Origin: Novosphingobium sp.
Lineage (GTDB): Bacteria; Pseudomonadota; Alphaproteobacteria; Sphingomonadales; Sphingomonadaceae
NCBI RefSeq assembly: GCF_020852455.1
Contig: NZ_JADZAT010000017.1
Span: forward strand, 1-64,000
Direction of reading: 5' to 3'
DNA length: 64,000 nucleotides
Shown one piece after another: positions 1 through 8,260 of the stretch. The position numbers were made by a program, and so were the translations under genes. Under the pieces are notes generated by a model, which had not been told where the DNA came from, did not search any database, and worked only from the letters and a program-made list of their open reading frames with translations. How positions within the stretch are numbered: the stretch's first letter is position 1; every line of letters begins with the position of its first letter.

Positions 1-2
1 GC

Positions 3-512
3 ACGACTGCCTTTGGCGTCGGCAACGAGCTCGATAACCAGCTGACCGGCAGCGCCAGCGGCAACTGGCTGCTGGGCGGGCTGGGTGCCGATACGATCAA
101 TGGCATGGCCGGCAACGACGTGCTGTTTGGCGAGGGCGGGGCGGATACCTTCGTGTTCGGCGCGGGCAGCGGCGCCGACGTGATCGGCGATTTCCTGCAC
201 GGGACCGACAAGATCCAGCTGAACGGGATCTATGCCGATTTCGCCAGCCTGCAATCGCACTTCATCCAGGTGGGCAATGATGGCGCGATCGATCTGGGCG
301 GGGGTAACCTGATCGTGCTGCTGGGCACGACCATGTCCACGCTGACCGCCGGCGATTTCGTCTTCGCCCCGGCGGGCGAGGCTGCACCCAAGGGGCTGGC
401 GGTGATGGAAGCCCCGGCGTGGCAGGACGAACCGCTGCTGGCCGATCCGGCGGCGCCGGGCCATGGCTATTGGGCTGAACCTTACCTCGGGCAGGACTGG
501 GCGGTGCTCTAG
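3..512 (+). CDS. RTX-type calcium-binding secreted protein, C-terminal part (5' end outside window)
   Basis: Only the last 169 residues are visible; the frame is open from the first base of the window. The segment carries glycine-aspartate RTX-like repeats (GNELDNQLTG, GLGADTINGMAGNDVLFGE) followed by the typical cap GGADTFVFGAGSGADVIGDF and a short variable tail. In this family the repeats bind calcium outside the cell and the C-terminus acts as an uncleaved type I secretion signal. The upstream catalytic or adhesive region, if any, lies outside the window, so the enzyme type cannot be told. Type I secretion is inferred from the repeats. Confidence 0.8.
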   Translation, partial: TTAFGVGNELDNQLTGSASGNWLLGGLGADTINGMAGNDVLFGEGGADTFVFGAGSGADVIGDFLHGTDKIQLNGIYADFASLQSHFIQVGNDGAIDLGGGNLIVLLGTTMSTLTAGDFVFAPAGEAAPKGLAVMEAPAWQDEPLLADPAAPGHGYWAEPYLGQDWAVL

Positions 513-630
513 ACACCGTCAAAATTCGGGACAGGCCTGAAAGAGGCGCGCAATGGCCCGGCATTTCTGCTAACGCGCCTGCGCGGGCTCGGTGCGATGC
601 GGGCCCGGTGTTGCTGGGAACGGGTCGCCA

Positions 631-2445
631 ATGGTCGATGAAGGGCACGCTGTGGACGGTGCGCGCGATGACGCTGCGGACGTTCTGCTGGCTGACGATT
701 TCGAGGCGCTGGAACGCGGGCTCAACCATCTGGTTGAGCGTGACAGCGCGCTTGCCGATCAGCCGGTGGCCATGCCCGCGCGGCCCGCGGTGATCTTTGC
801 CGAGGCCTGGCTGACCTGCGGTTTCGATGCCGCGCGCGGCGAACTGGCGGATGACTGGGAACAGGCCTTCACCCCGGCCGAACGCGAGGAATTGCACGCC
901 GGCCAGCTCGCCGCCGGGGCCGAGCCGCTGGTCCGCTTTCTCCATCCGGACGAGGGCAGCCCGGTGCTGGTGCTGGTGCTGCCGCTGCGCGAGTTCGCGC
1001 ACTGGCCGATGGTCGCGCGCTGGCAGGCGGCAGGGGGCGGGGCGCGCGGGGTGAGCCACGCCGCGATCCGGCTGGCCGCGCTCGATCCCCGGCAGGACCG
1101 CTTCAACCGCGCCCGCTCGATCTTCCGGCTGACCGCCGCCGAGGAGCGGCTGTTGTGCCGCCTGGCCCAGGCCGGCACGCTGCGCGCGGCGGCGGCGCGC
1201 GAAGGGGTGACATACGAGACCGCGCGCTCGGTGCTGAAAGAGGCCCTGGGCAAGAGCGGCCACCCGCGCCAGCCCGCGCTGGTCGGCGCCGCGCTGCGGC
1301 TGGGCGCGCTCGACGAGGTGCTTGAGCTTGAGGCCGAAGCAGCGCTGCGCACGGTCTTCGGGCTGACCCGCCGGCAAGGCGCGGTCGCTTGCCTGTTCGC
1401 GCGTGGCTGCACCCGCGATGAAGTGGCGGGGCAGCTGGGCCTCAGCCTGGAGACGGTCAAGGTCGAGCTCAAGGTGGTTTACCTGGCGCTGGGGGTGGGT
1501 AATGCCACCGCGCTGGCCGCAATCGCCGCGCAGATCGGGCTGGCCGCGCGGATGCTCGCCGCGCAGGATCTTGGCGCGGTTGACCTGGCCGCCAGTTCCG
1601 AACCGGTGCGGATGATTCCGCGCCCGCATCAGGCCGGGCGGATCGCCTTTGCCGACTATGGCCCGGCCGACCGGATCCCGACCTTCCATTTCCACACCGC
1701 CACCACCAGCCGCTACCTGCCGCGCAGCTACATCGCCGCGCTGCAGGCGCATGGCCTGCGCCCGGTCTCGCTCGACAGCCCGGGCTTTGGCCTGACCGAC
1801 ATGGTCGAGGGCAGCTATTTCGATAAAAGCGCGCTCGATGTGATCGCCGCCGCCGACGCGCTGGGGGCCAAACGTTTCAACGTGATCTCGCGCGGGGCGC
1901 GGCAGGTTTCCTACCTGCTCAAGCATTGCCCCGAACGGCTGGGCCGGGTGGTGATCGTCAATCCCGAAAGCGATCCCGCGGCCGACCGCACGCTTGGCGG
2001 GATCCAGGGCGCCTACAAACGCGTGTTCTATTCGCTGCCCCGGCTGATCGTGCCGCTGGCCAACCAGCTGGCCAACCGGATCAGCGATCAGGCGATCGAA
2101 AAACTGATCGACAAGTTCATGGCCGGCAGCCCGGCCGATCAGGCGGTGCTGGCCGATCCCGAAGTCCGCCGCGCGCACGTCCATTCCAACCGGCTGGCGG
2201 CGCTGCAGGGGGGCAAGGGGCTGGCCGCGGTGGGCCTGGCGGGTGCCGATTTCCAGCTGGCCCGGGTGGCGGATGGCAGCCACATCACCGCGATCTGCGG
2301 GCTGCAGGACAAGATGTACCGCCCCGAAGACACGATCCCGCGGCTTCAGGCGGCCTGGCCGGGGTTGAAAGTACGGTTGGTGCCGGAAGCCGGGCGGCTG
2401 CTGCACCTGCAATGTCCCGGGATAGTTGCCGCCGGGCTGACCTGA
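631..2445 (+). CDS. LuxR-type double HTH regulator fused to an alpha/beta-hydrolase-like domain
   Basis: A protein of about 604 residues. Two LuxR/sigma-region-4-like helix-turn-helix segments are visible near residues 167–209 (LTAAEERLLCRLAQAG) and 245–287 (RDEVAGQLGLSLETVKVELK). From about residue 332 the chain resembles an alpha/beta hydrolase, with a PGFGLTDM strand-turn and the nucleophile elbow VISRGARQ. The first glycine of the usual GxSxG elbow is missing and the normal HG oxyanion segment is replaced by FHFHTATTS, so the domain may sense a ligand rather than catalyse. The start is uncertain: the ATG at 631 has a weak GGGAA upstream, while an in-frame GTG at 592 would add 13 residues. 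It ends convergently with the next gene. Target genes are unknown. Confidence 0.7.
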   Translation: MVDEGHAVDGARDDAADVLLADDFEALERGLNHLVERDSALADQPVAMPARPAVIFAEAWLTCGFDAARGELADDWEQAFTPAEREELHAGQLAAGAEPLVRFLHPDEGSPVLVLVLPLREFAHWPMVARWQAAGGGARGVSHAAIRLAALDPRQDRFNRARSIFRLTAAEERLLCRLAQAGTLRAAAAREGVTYETARSVLKEALGKSGHPRQPALVGAALRLGALDEVLELEAEAALRTVFGLTRRQGAVACLFARGCTRDEVAGQLGLSLETVKVELKVVYLALGVGNATALAAIAAQIGLAARMLAAQDLGAVDLAASSEPVRMIPRPHQAGRIAFADYGPADRIPTFHFHTATTSRYLPRSYIAALQAHGLRPVSLDSPGFGLTDMVEGSYFDKSALDVIAAADALGAKRFNVISRGARQVSYLLKHCPERLGRVVIVNPESDPAADRTLGGIQGAYKRVFYSLPRLIVPLANQLANRISDQAIEKLIDKFMAGSPADQAVLADPEVRRAHVHSNRLAALQGGKGLAAVGLAGADFQLARVADGSHITAICGLQDKMYRPEDTIPRLQAAWPGLKVRLVPEAGRLLHLQCPGIVAAGLT

Positions 2446-2612
2446 CGGGTCGCTCTTGCCAGGCGCCCAGCGGCAATCCAGTCACCGCGCAGTGGTGCGA
2501 GCAAGCTGCGCAGATGTCCGTTACCGGCAAACGGTTGCCCCCTGACCGGTACAACCACCGCAATAGCCGCCTGCCGCGCCGGTCATATCCCCGTTTGGGG
2601 GGTAGGGTGATT

Positions 2613-3491
2613 TTATTCGGGCAGATATTGCGGATCACCCTCGTCCTCCGCATCCTCCGCCACTTCGGCGGCCAGCAGCGCCTGGGTGGCAAGCTGGCGC
2701 TGGCGCATCTGCTCCAGCATCGCGTCCAGGGCGTCGAGCGCTTCCTGCTCGCTCACCTCCTCCTCGCCGTTCCAGCCATCGCGCCGCGCGCCGCCCGGGC
2801 CCAGCCCGTAACGCCACGATCGCCGCTGCTGCAGCACGAAGCGGATGTGCCCGAAATTGTGCTTGCGATAACTGCCCAGAAGCTTGCCCGCCGAAACGAT
2901 CGGCAGTTCCTCGCCCTGGATCGCCAGCTCCAGCGCGCAGTCCTCCAGCCGGGCGATCCCGCGATCGATCGCCATTTCCCAGGCCCGCGCGAAATGCTCG
3001 GCCCCGGGCAGGTTGCGCAGCCGGTAAAGCGCCTCCAACGAAGCCCCGATATGCCGCGCCGCCTGCGTGACGATCCCGGTCGCCGCCAGCATGGCAATGA
3101 ACGCGCGCTGCCGATCCGGCGTGATCGAATTGCGCCGCGGCGCCTTGTGCAGATAGGGGGTAAAGCCCAGCAGCGGATCGTCCGGATCGGGTGGCAGATC
3201 GGTGAATGCGGTGCGCGAAGTGCGCCGCGATGGCCGGGCGGAAGCGCACCGCAATTCCTCCCCGAAACGGGGGACTCGAAGAGGGCGCTCTGCGCCAGCG
3301 GGACCATGCAAGGCATGGTGGAGGGGTACGCGCCGCTGATCACAACCGCCGAAACAGTCAACGCCCGCGCAAGACCTCACCCGCAGCGATGAAGCCCCAA
3401 GGCAGGCAGCAAACGCCAGGCCGATCGGCGGCACGGCAGGCGGGGCAGGGGATCGACCGGGCGACCGGTCAGCAGACTGGCGGGAAGACAT
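2613..3491 (-). CDS. HTH-like protein of the sphingomonad hypothetical family, start uncertain
   Basis: The C-terminal 200 residues look genuine. They include a helix-turn-helix-like segment (GIVTQAARHIGASLEALYRL, then PGAEHFARAWEMAIDRG), resembling the homeodomain-like part of phage terminase small subunits and many sphingomonad hypotheticals. They end with an acidic, Glu/Gln-rich tail. The first 80–90 residues of the longest reading are rich in Pro, Arg and Cys and look non-coding, so the real start is probably nearer 3255; a TTG at 3254 has GGGGAGG very close upstream. There is no operon partner; the gene converges on the LuxR-hydrolase gene. Function is unknown; DNA binding is inferred from the HTH-like pattern only. 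Confidence 0.55.
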   Translation of the reverse strand: MSSRQSADRSPGRSPAPPAVPPIGLAFAACLGASSLRVRSCAGVDCFGGCDQRRVPLHHALHGPAGAERPLRVPRFGEELRCASARPSRRTSRTAFTDLPPDPDDPLLGFTPYLHKAPRRNSITPDRQRAFIAMLAATGIVTQAARHIGASLEALYRLRNLPGAEHFARAWEMAIDRGIARLEDCALELAIQGEELPIVSAGKLLGSYRKHNFGHIRFVLQQRRSWRYGLGPGGARRDGWNGEEEVSEQEALDALDAMLEQMRQRQLATQALLAAEVAEDAEDEGDPQYLPE

Positions 3492-3798
3492 GACCCAAAA
3501 GGCTCCTCATGTAGGAAACGCCCCCCAGGTGGAGGGACAGCGCTACACGAGGCGGGGGTGTGTAGGAAAATGCTTTTGTGGGGTGCGAGGGAAGCTTTTG
3601 ACGGAAATAGTCGCCAAATTTGCCACTCGCAGACGCAAAGCCGCTGATCTGTAGCTGCCTTGTATTTATCTGTCGTCCGACGCTCTTGCGATCCACTATG
3701 AAAAGTAGGCGTCTGTTCGCTGAGCGACAAAATTTGCATGCGCTGTGTGCAAAGGAGTTGATCACCTTGTATCAAAATTGATGATTCAGGCGGCCCAA
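3492..3798. other. Intergenic stretch with lower GC, no gene seen
   Basis: About 300 bases lie between the HTH-like gene and the araC-type gene, both on the minus strand. Base composition is clearly more AT-rich than the neighbours (for example around 3650–3790). No reading frame here has family resemblance or a good ribosome-binding site. A 12-base palindrome (ATCAAAATTGAT, 3771–3782) lies just beyond the stop of the AraC-type gene. The stretch presumably holds the promoter of the 2613–3491 gene. Confidence 0.4.
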
Positions 3799-4785
3799 TC
3801 AGCAGGTCGAACTCTCTCTGATGCGCCGCCAGCGGGAATAGGCGCTGAGGCTGGAGAAGCCAAGCAACTGGGCAATTTCGGTCAGTGAATGACTGCCTTC
3901 GCTGCGATACTGCAGACACAGGGTGGCGCGGATCTGGTCCAGCAGCTGCGAGTAGCTCTGACCTTCAGCAGCGAGCCAGCGATGCAGCGTGCGGCGATCA
4001 ATTCCGAACATGTCAGCAACCCGGGGGGCCGAGCAGAGGCCGGTCGGAAGCATCCGGCGGATGGCATCGCTGACCTGCTGACTGCGCGCCGCACCGCGCT
4101 GGCGAACGGCTTTTTCGACCAACCTTTCAAGCTGGCGGCCGAAGGCTGGGTCGGCGTGGGCGATCGGTCGGTCCAGGTCGGCCGAAAGCATGACAATTGA
4201 GTTCCGTTCCAGCCGGAACACCGGCATCAGTCCCAGAAGTCGGACATAGGGACCGGTATCGGCAGGACGGCGATGGCTGAAGGTTAGCATCTGTGGCGAC
4301 CAGTCCGGCCCCAGGAAGTGACGCAGCAGCCGAACAATCGCGGCAATTGTCAGTTCGATGGTCTGGTTGGCCGGGTACGGCAGGCCAGGCGCCATGCTGA
4401 AGCTGAGGATCGCGGTTTCGCCATCATCTTCGAGCGCGGACTCCAGGGCTTCGGCCTGGGCCCAGCCTAGCCGGGTCAGGCTGGACAGTGCGCCACGCAA
4501 ATCAGGCTGCTCGCGCATCAGCAGCGCAACCGGCCCCAGCACCGAAATCGCGCGGGCCTGCGCCATCAACAGTCCGAACGAGGGCGTGCCCGCTGCCGCG
4601 CTGGCCTGTTCGAGCAAGGTGATGACACTGGCGGTTGGGATCGGCAGGTCGGCATCGCGCAGGCTAGCATCGGGGATCCTGGCCGCGCGCAGCAAGCCTG
4701 CTGGGTCAAGCCCGAAGCTGCGCGCAGTGACCTCGAAACCATCAAGGACAGCGCTGCGAGCCATCGGGATGGAATCGTGCATCAT
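3799..4785 (-). CDS. AraC family transcriptional regulator (arabinose-binding-like N-domain)
   Basis: The protein has 328 residues, usual for the OruR/ArgR-like AraC subfamily. The N-terminal ~210 residues match the arabinose-binding-like sensor fold of that subfamily (around FGLLMAQARAISVLGPVALL). The C-terminus has the AraC DNA-binding domain: first helix-turn-helix RVADMFGIDRRTLHRWLAAE, second SLTEIAQLLGFSSLSAYSRW. It is divergent from the dioxygenase gene at 4881, with only 95 bases between the starts. Two direct repeats in that gap, one touching the start codon, are good candidate binding sites, so it probably controls both itself and the dioxygenase/epoxide hydrolase pair. The effector is unknown. 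Confidence 0.88.
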   Translation of the reverse strand: MMHDSIPMARSAVLDGFEVTARSFGLDPAGLLRAARIPDASLRDADLPIPTASVITLLEQASAAAGTPSFGLLMAQARAISVLGPVALLMREQPDLRGALSSLTRLGWAQAEALESALEDDGETAILSFSMAPGLPYPANQTIELTIAAIVRLLRHFLGPDWSPQMLTFSHRRPADTGPYVRLLGLMPVFRLERNSIVMLSADLDRPIAHADPAFGRQLERLVEKAVRQRGAARSQQVSDAIRRMLPTGLCSAPRVADMFGIDRRTLHRWLAAEGQSYSQLLDQIRATLCLQYRSEGSHSLTEIAQLLGFSSLSAYSRWRRIRESSTC

Positions 4786-4820
4786 GTCCCAAAATGTTCA
4801 AGATTTGTCCCAGAATGTCA
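4785..4820. promoter_or_regulatory. Two direct repeats, likely AraC-type operator
   Basis: TGTCCCAAAATGT at 4785–4797 and TGTCCCAGAATGT at 4806–4818 differ at one position and start 21 bases apart, two turns of the helix. AraC-family monomers bind such head-to-tail repeats on one face of DNA. The first copy overlaps the start codon of the regulator, which would suit autorepression; both lie 60–95 bases upstream of the dioxygenase start, suiting activation. Confidence 0.6.
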
Positions 4821-4880
4821 AATGACATGTGGCATGCGCGATTAGAACGGCAGCATAAGCAAAACAGTCTGGAGAGAACA

Positions 4881-5792
4881 ATGTCCAACGCCCTCGAAAC
4901 CCGTGACTATTCGCAGTTCCGCATCGTGCCCCGGACTCCGGTGATCGGCGGCTGGATCGAAGGCTGCCATCTGTCCGAACTGAACGGGCAGGGGATGGCA
5001 GATCTGCGCGAGGCGCTGTGGACTTATGGCGCGCTGTTCGCCCGCAAGCAGAATCTGAGCTTCGACCAGATGAAGCAGGTCGCCCTGGGCTTTGGCGACC
5101 GGCTTGAAGAGCACACCTTTGCGCCGACAATGGCCGCGCAGGGGCACCCCGAAGTGATGCACATCCGCCGCCGTAACACGGCCGACACCACGTCCACCAC
5201 CGACGTTTGGCACCACGATGTAACGGCGCGCAAACACCCCAACATCATGTCGGTGCTGCAAGCATCGGAAGTGCCGTTCGGCGCCGATACCCTGTGGTCC
5301 AGCATGACGGCGGCCTATCGCTGGTTGCCCGAGGAACTGAAGCGCTTCTATGCCAGCGTCGAGGTCGAGCATGACTCGCTCTATCTCGCCATGCGCCACA
5401 ACTTTGGGACCCCGGAGATTCTCGATCGGATCGCCGCCAACCGTGAACACGCGATCCATCCGGCAGTCATCGCCCACCACGTCACGGGCGAGCCGTGCCT
5501 GTTCGTCGGCAATGCCTATGTCCAGCGGATCAAGGGCTATCCAACCGATGCCAGCGAAGCGCTGATCAAGATCGTCACCGATATGAGCAAGATGCCCGAA
5601 TTTCAGGTCCGGCATCAGTGGGAGCCCGGCGACATCGCGATGTGGGACAATTTCGGCACCACGCACTACGGCGTTTCGGCGGTTATCGGCAACCACCCGC
5701 GTGAACTCCACCGGGTTGCTTCATGGTCGGAAAGCGTGACGCCGACAGCCTGGACCGGGAATGACACCCCGGCGCTCAAAGCCGTGGCGTGA
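4881..5792 (+). CDS. TauD/TfdA family Fe(II)/2-oxoglutarate-dependent dioxygenase
   Basis: The protein has 303 residues. The facial-triad motif H-x-D is seen in VWHHDVTA (H111, D113), and the distal His and the 2-oxoglutarate-binding Arg region in ELHRVASW. These enzymes couple 2-oxoglutarate decarboxylation to hydroxylation of a small acid such as taurine, an alkylsulfate or a phenoxyacid; the substrate here is unknown. The start at 4881 is chosen because GGAGAG sits at 4871–4876 and the chain then begins like the family; an in-frame ATG at 4794 lies in the repeat region. It is followed 165 bases later by an epoxide hydrolase and is probably controlled by the divergent AraC-type regulator. 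Confidence 0.88.
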   Translation: MSNALETRDYSQFRIVPRTPVIGGWIEGCHLSELNGQGMADLREALWTYGALFARKQNLSFDQMKQVALGFGDRLEEHTFAPTMAAQGHPEVMHIRRRNTADTTSTTDVWHHDVTARKHPNIMSVLQASEVPFGADTLWSSMTAAYRWLPEELKRFYASVEVEHDSLYLAMRHNFGTPEILDRIAANREHAIHPAVIAHHVTGEPCLFVGNAYVQRIKGYPTDASEALIKIVTDMSKMPEFQVRHQWEPGDIAMWDNFGTTHYGVSAVIGNHPRELHRVASWSESVTPTAWTGNDTPALKAVA

Positions 5793-5957
5793 CGGCGACG
5801 CCGGACTGAATTCCGGTGAGGTTGGTTCCGTTCATCCCGCTGTTGCAACTCATCACCTAGGCTGCACGGCATTTGGTGCATCAGTGCGCGACCTATCGCG
5901 CAGGACAAGCGATCAATCAGCCTGGACGCAAACACTAGGTGCGAGGAAACTGATCCA

Positions 5958-6956
5958 ATGCCATTAGCCACCGATCCGGCCAGCTTCGGTCATCACCTGC
6001 TTCAAGCCAATGGCATTCAGATCCACTACGTTGATGAGGGCAGCGGACCACTGGTCATTCTACTGCACGGCTTTCCTTACACGTGGTTCGAATGGCGCCA
6101 TCAGATTGTTGCGCTGGCACACGCAGGTTACCGCGTGATCGCACCCGATATTCGCGGATTTGGTGAGAGCGGAAAACCAGCCAACACCGAAGACTATACG
6201 ATCCTGCACTGTGCAGGCGATGTCGTCGCCTTGTTGGCGGCGCTGGGTGAGCGGCGAGCGGTGCTGGTCGGACACGATCTGGGCGCTTGGGTGGCAGCCG
6301 CAGCGACGCGGCTCAGGCCCGCCCTGTTCCCGGCGCTGGTGCTGGTCAGCACCGTTGTCCCTCCGCGTGAGGCGCAGCGGCCGTCGGAAGGCTGGGCCGA
6401 GATAGAGGCTCGCACCGGAGGGCGGTTCTATCACCACTACTTCCAGCAACCGGGCCTGGCCGATGTCCAGTTCGACCAGGATCCCGCAGTCAGCCTGCGC
6501 AGTATCTACAACGCCATTTCCGGCACGGCGAGCGAGGCGGAGCGCTGGCGGCTGATCGTGATGCCGGGCGAAACCGCGCTGGATACTCTGCCCGATCCCG
6601 GCCATGCCCCGGCCTGGCTGGGCGAGCATGCGCTTGCGGAATATGTCCGGCACTATGTGGCTGGGGGTTTCACCCCGCCGCTGGCGCATTACCGCTGCCG
6701 AGACCTCAACTGGAAGCTGACCGCCGCCTGGGCGGGCCAGGCGATCACCCAGCCGTCGCTGTTCGTCGGCGGGGCTGCCGACCCGGCGTTGACCGCGATG
6801 CAGTCGCTGTATGATCGGATGGAGGAAATCTATCCCGGGCTGGTTCGCAAGGCATTGTTGCCCGGTGTAGGGCATGGCGCACCCGAGGAAAGCCCGGAGC
6901 AGATTTCGCGCGAGCTTGTAACATTCCTGGATATGACACTGCCGGGACTGGTTTGA
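5958..6956 (+). CDS. Epoxide hydrolase, alpha/beta-hydrolase fold
   Basis: The protein has 332 residues. The oxyanion motif HGFP is at residues 37–40, the Asp nucleophile in VGHDLGAW (D107) and the catalytic His in GVGHGAPEE near residue 306. The lid segment HHYFQQPGLADVQFDQD closely matches the soluble epoxide hydrolase lid, whose Tyr activates the epoxide; a second conserved lid region is HYVAGGFTPPLAHYR. It should therefore open epoxides to diols in the cytoplasm. It lies downstream of the dioxygenase on the same strand, so a shared catabolic role is plausible but not shown. Confidence 0.85.
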   Translation: MPLATDPASFGHHLLQANGIQIHYVDEGSGPLVILLHGFPYTWFEWRHQIVALAHAGYRVIAPDIRGFGESGKPANTEDYTILHCAGDVVALLAALGERRAVLVGHDLGAWVAAAATRLRPALFPALVLVSTVVPPREAQRPSEGWAEIEARTGGRFYHHYFQQPGLADVQFDQDPAVSLRSIYNAISGTASEAERWRLIVMPGETALDTLPDPGHAPAWLGEHALAEYVRHYVAGGFTPPLAHYRCRDLNWKLTAAWAGQAITQPSLFVGGAADPALTAMQSLYDRMEEIYPGLVRKALLPGVGHGAPEESPEQISRELVTFLDMTLPGLV

Positions 6957-7004
6957 AGGACTTGGCCCTACAACTTGGCTAAGCGCCAAACCGCCCGCTT
7001 TCCC

Positions 7005-7033
7005 TTGACCAAATCCAACATCCCCGCTAACGG
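7005..7033 (+). promoter_or_regulatory. Candidate promoter of rpsL–rpsG–fusA
   Basis: TTGACC (7005–7010), a 17-base spacer and TAACGG (7028–7033). The -35 box is near consensus; the -10 box resembles those before tuf, rplO, rpsM and hisG in this window. Transcription would begin about 220 bases before rpsL. Confidence 0.5.
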
Positions 7034-7173
7034 CGCGCACTTCCGGGGCCAAGGCTTAGGCCTTCCCGGTTGAGCTGAACATTGCCGGTGCGTGCCTTTT
7101 CAAGGTGTAATCCGTCAAAGTAACCCGGTCTTTTCAGGCGGGTGGAGCGTTTTCGGCTCGCGATTGATCGCTG

Positions 7174-7194
7174 GCGGGGCCTGCCCCGCGTTTT
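7174..7194 (+). terminator. Attenuator-like hairpin in the rpsL leader
   Basis: GCGGGG (7174–7179) pairs perfectly with CCCCGC (7184–7189) around a four-base loop, followed by G and TTTT (7191–7194). It lies inside the leader, 70 bases before rpsL, so it could act as a regulated terminator. The T-run is short, so this is tentative. Confidence 0.35.
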
Positions 7195-7261
7195 GCGCAT
7201 TCGCGATTCGCTTGCTCTTCTCCTTCCGGTTTGGGCCATCAAACAAGGTGAAGAGTACTTC

Positions 7262-7633
7262 ATGCCTACGATCAACCAGCTGATCCGCAAGGGTCGCGAG
7301 CCGCAGAAGGCCAAGAGCAAGGTTCCTGCGATGGAGCAGAACCCGCAGAAGCGCGGCGTTTGCACCCGTGTTTACACCACGACCCCGAAGAAGCCGAACT
7401 CGGCGCTGCGCAAGGTCGCCAAGATCCGTCTGACCAACAGCCGCGAAGTCATTTCGTACATCCCGGGTGAAGGCCACAACCTGCAGGAGCACTCGGTGGT
7501 GCTGATCCGCGGCGGCCGTGTGCGCGACCTTCCGGGCGTGCGCTATCACGTGCTGCGCGGCGTGCTGGATACCCAGGGCGTCAAGGATCGCAAGCAGAGC
7601 CGCTCGAAGTACGGCGCCAAGCGTCCGAAGTAA
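7262..7633 (+). CDS. rpsL: 30S ribosomal protein S12
   Basis: Small-subunit protein at the decoding centre; first gene of the str operon. It has 123 residues. The conserved block [11 protein letters not shown] (Lys43 present) and the second decoding-site loop [13 protein letters not shown] are clear. Position 88, Lys in most bacteria, is Arg here. An upstream in-frame ATG at 7142 would give a non-homologous N-terminus, so the start is 7262, with AAGGTGAAG shortly upstream. Confidence 0.97.
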   Translation: MPTINQLIRKGREPQKAKSKVPAMEQNPQKRGVCTRVYTTTPKKPNSALRKVAKIRLTNSREVISYIPGEGHNLQEHSVVLIRGGRVRDLPGVRYHVLRGVLDTQGVKDRKQSRSKYGAKRPK

Positions 7634-7655
7634 GGTTTAACGCGGCGGCGCAGGA

Positions 7656-7716
7656 CCGCTCCCCCTCCCGGCCACCTTTGCGAAGGTAGCATCCGGGTGG
7701 CCGGGAGGGGGAGTGG
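7656..7716 (+). repeat. Large perfect hairpin between rpsL and rpsG
   Basis: The arm at 7659–7676 (CTCCCCCTCCCGGCCACC) is perfectly complementary to 7696–7713, an 18-base-pair stem extended by one G·U and two C–G pairs at its base. The 19-base loop contains a competing smaller hairpin (ACCTT/AAGGT, around 7673–7686). No T-run follows, so it is not a simple terminator. It may slow RNA decay or be a processing site that sets S12:S7 ratios; it could also be a repeated palindromic element. Confidence 0.75.
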
Positions 7717-7774
7717 GCCGGAGCCGCAAGGACGGGCCGGATGGCCTGGCCGCACTCCGAAGGAGTTAAACGAA

Positions 7775-8245
7775 ATGTCACGTCGTCGTCGTCCCGAGAA
7801 GCGGGAAATCCTGCCTGATCCGAAGTTCAACGATCAGATCCTGTCGAAGTTCATGAACAACCTCATGCTCGACGGGAAGAAGTCGGTTGCCGAAAGCATC
7901 GTTTATGGTGCGCTCGAAACCATGGAAACCCGCGCCAAGGCCGATCCGGTCCAGCTGTTCCATGATGCGCTGAACAATGTGAAGCCGCAGATCGAAGTGC
8001 GCAGCCGCCGCGTGGGTGGTGCGACCTATCAGGTGCCGGTCGAGGTTCGCCCCGAACGCGCCCAGGCGCTCGCGATCCGCTGGCTGATCACCGCCGCGCG
8101 CAACCGCAGCGAAACCACCATGAGCGCGCGCCTTTCGGCCGAGCTGCTCGACGCTGCCAACAACCGCGGCAATGCGGTCAAGAAGCGCGAAGACACCCAC
8201 CGCATGGCCGACGCCAACCGCGCGTTCAGCCACTACCGCTGGTAA
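7775..8245 (+). CDS. rpsG: 30S ribosomal protein S7
   Basis: Primary 16S rRNA-binding protein that starts assembly of the 30S head; in E. coli it also represses the str operon. It has 156 residues, the usual length, beginning [12 protein letters not shown]. The start at 7775 follows GAAGGAG at 7759–7765. It is separated from rpsL by a large hairpin and is followed 15 bases later by fusA. Confidence 0.97.
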   Translation: MSRRRRPEKREILPDPKFNDQILSKFMNNLMLDGKKSVAESIVYGALETMETRAKADPVQLFHDALNNVKPQIEVRSRRVGGATYQVPVEVRPERAQALAIRWLITAARNRSETTMSARLSAELLDAANNRGNAVKKREDTHRMADANRAFSHYRW

Positions 8246-8260
8246 AGGATACCCCCTATC

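Larger units (their letters stand above)
6957..7261 (+). other. Promoter and long leader region of the str operon
   Basis: This 305-base stretch has no gene. It holds a small hairpin just after the epoxide hydrolase (TTGGC/GCCAA, 6975–6989), a promoter-like sequence at 7005–7033, and about 220 bases of likely leader RNA before rpsL. The leader contains a hairpin followed by four T at 7174–7194. Confidence 0.55.

Noticed and set aside
262..2412. 716-codon open frame on the minus strand opposite the LuxR-hydrolase gene
   Set aside because: Low-complexity Arg/Pro/His/Gln composition and no family resemblance; it is the GC-rich antisense shadow of a gene with recognisable domains.
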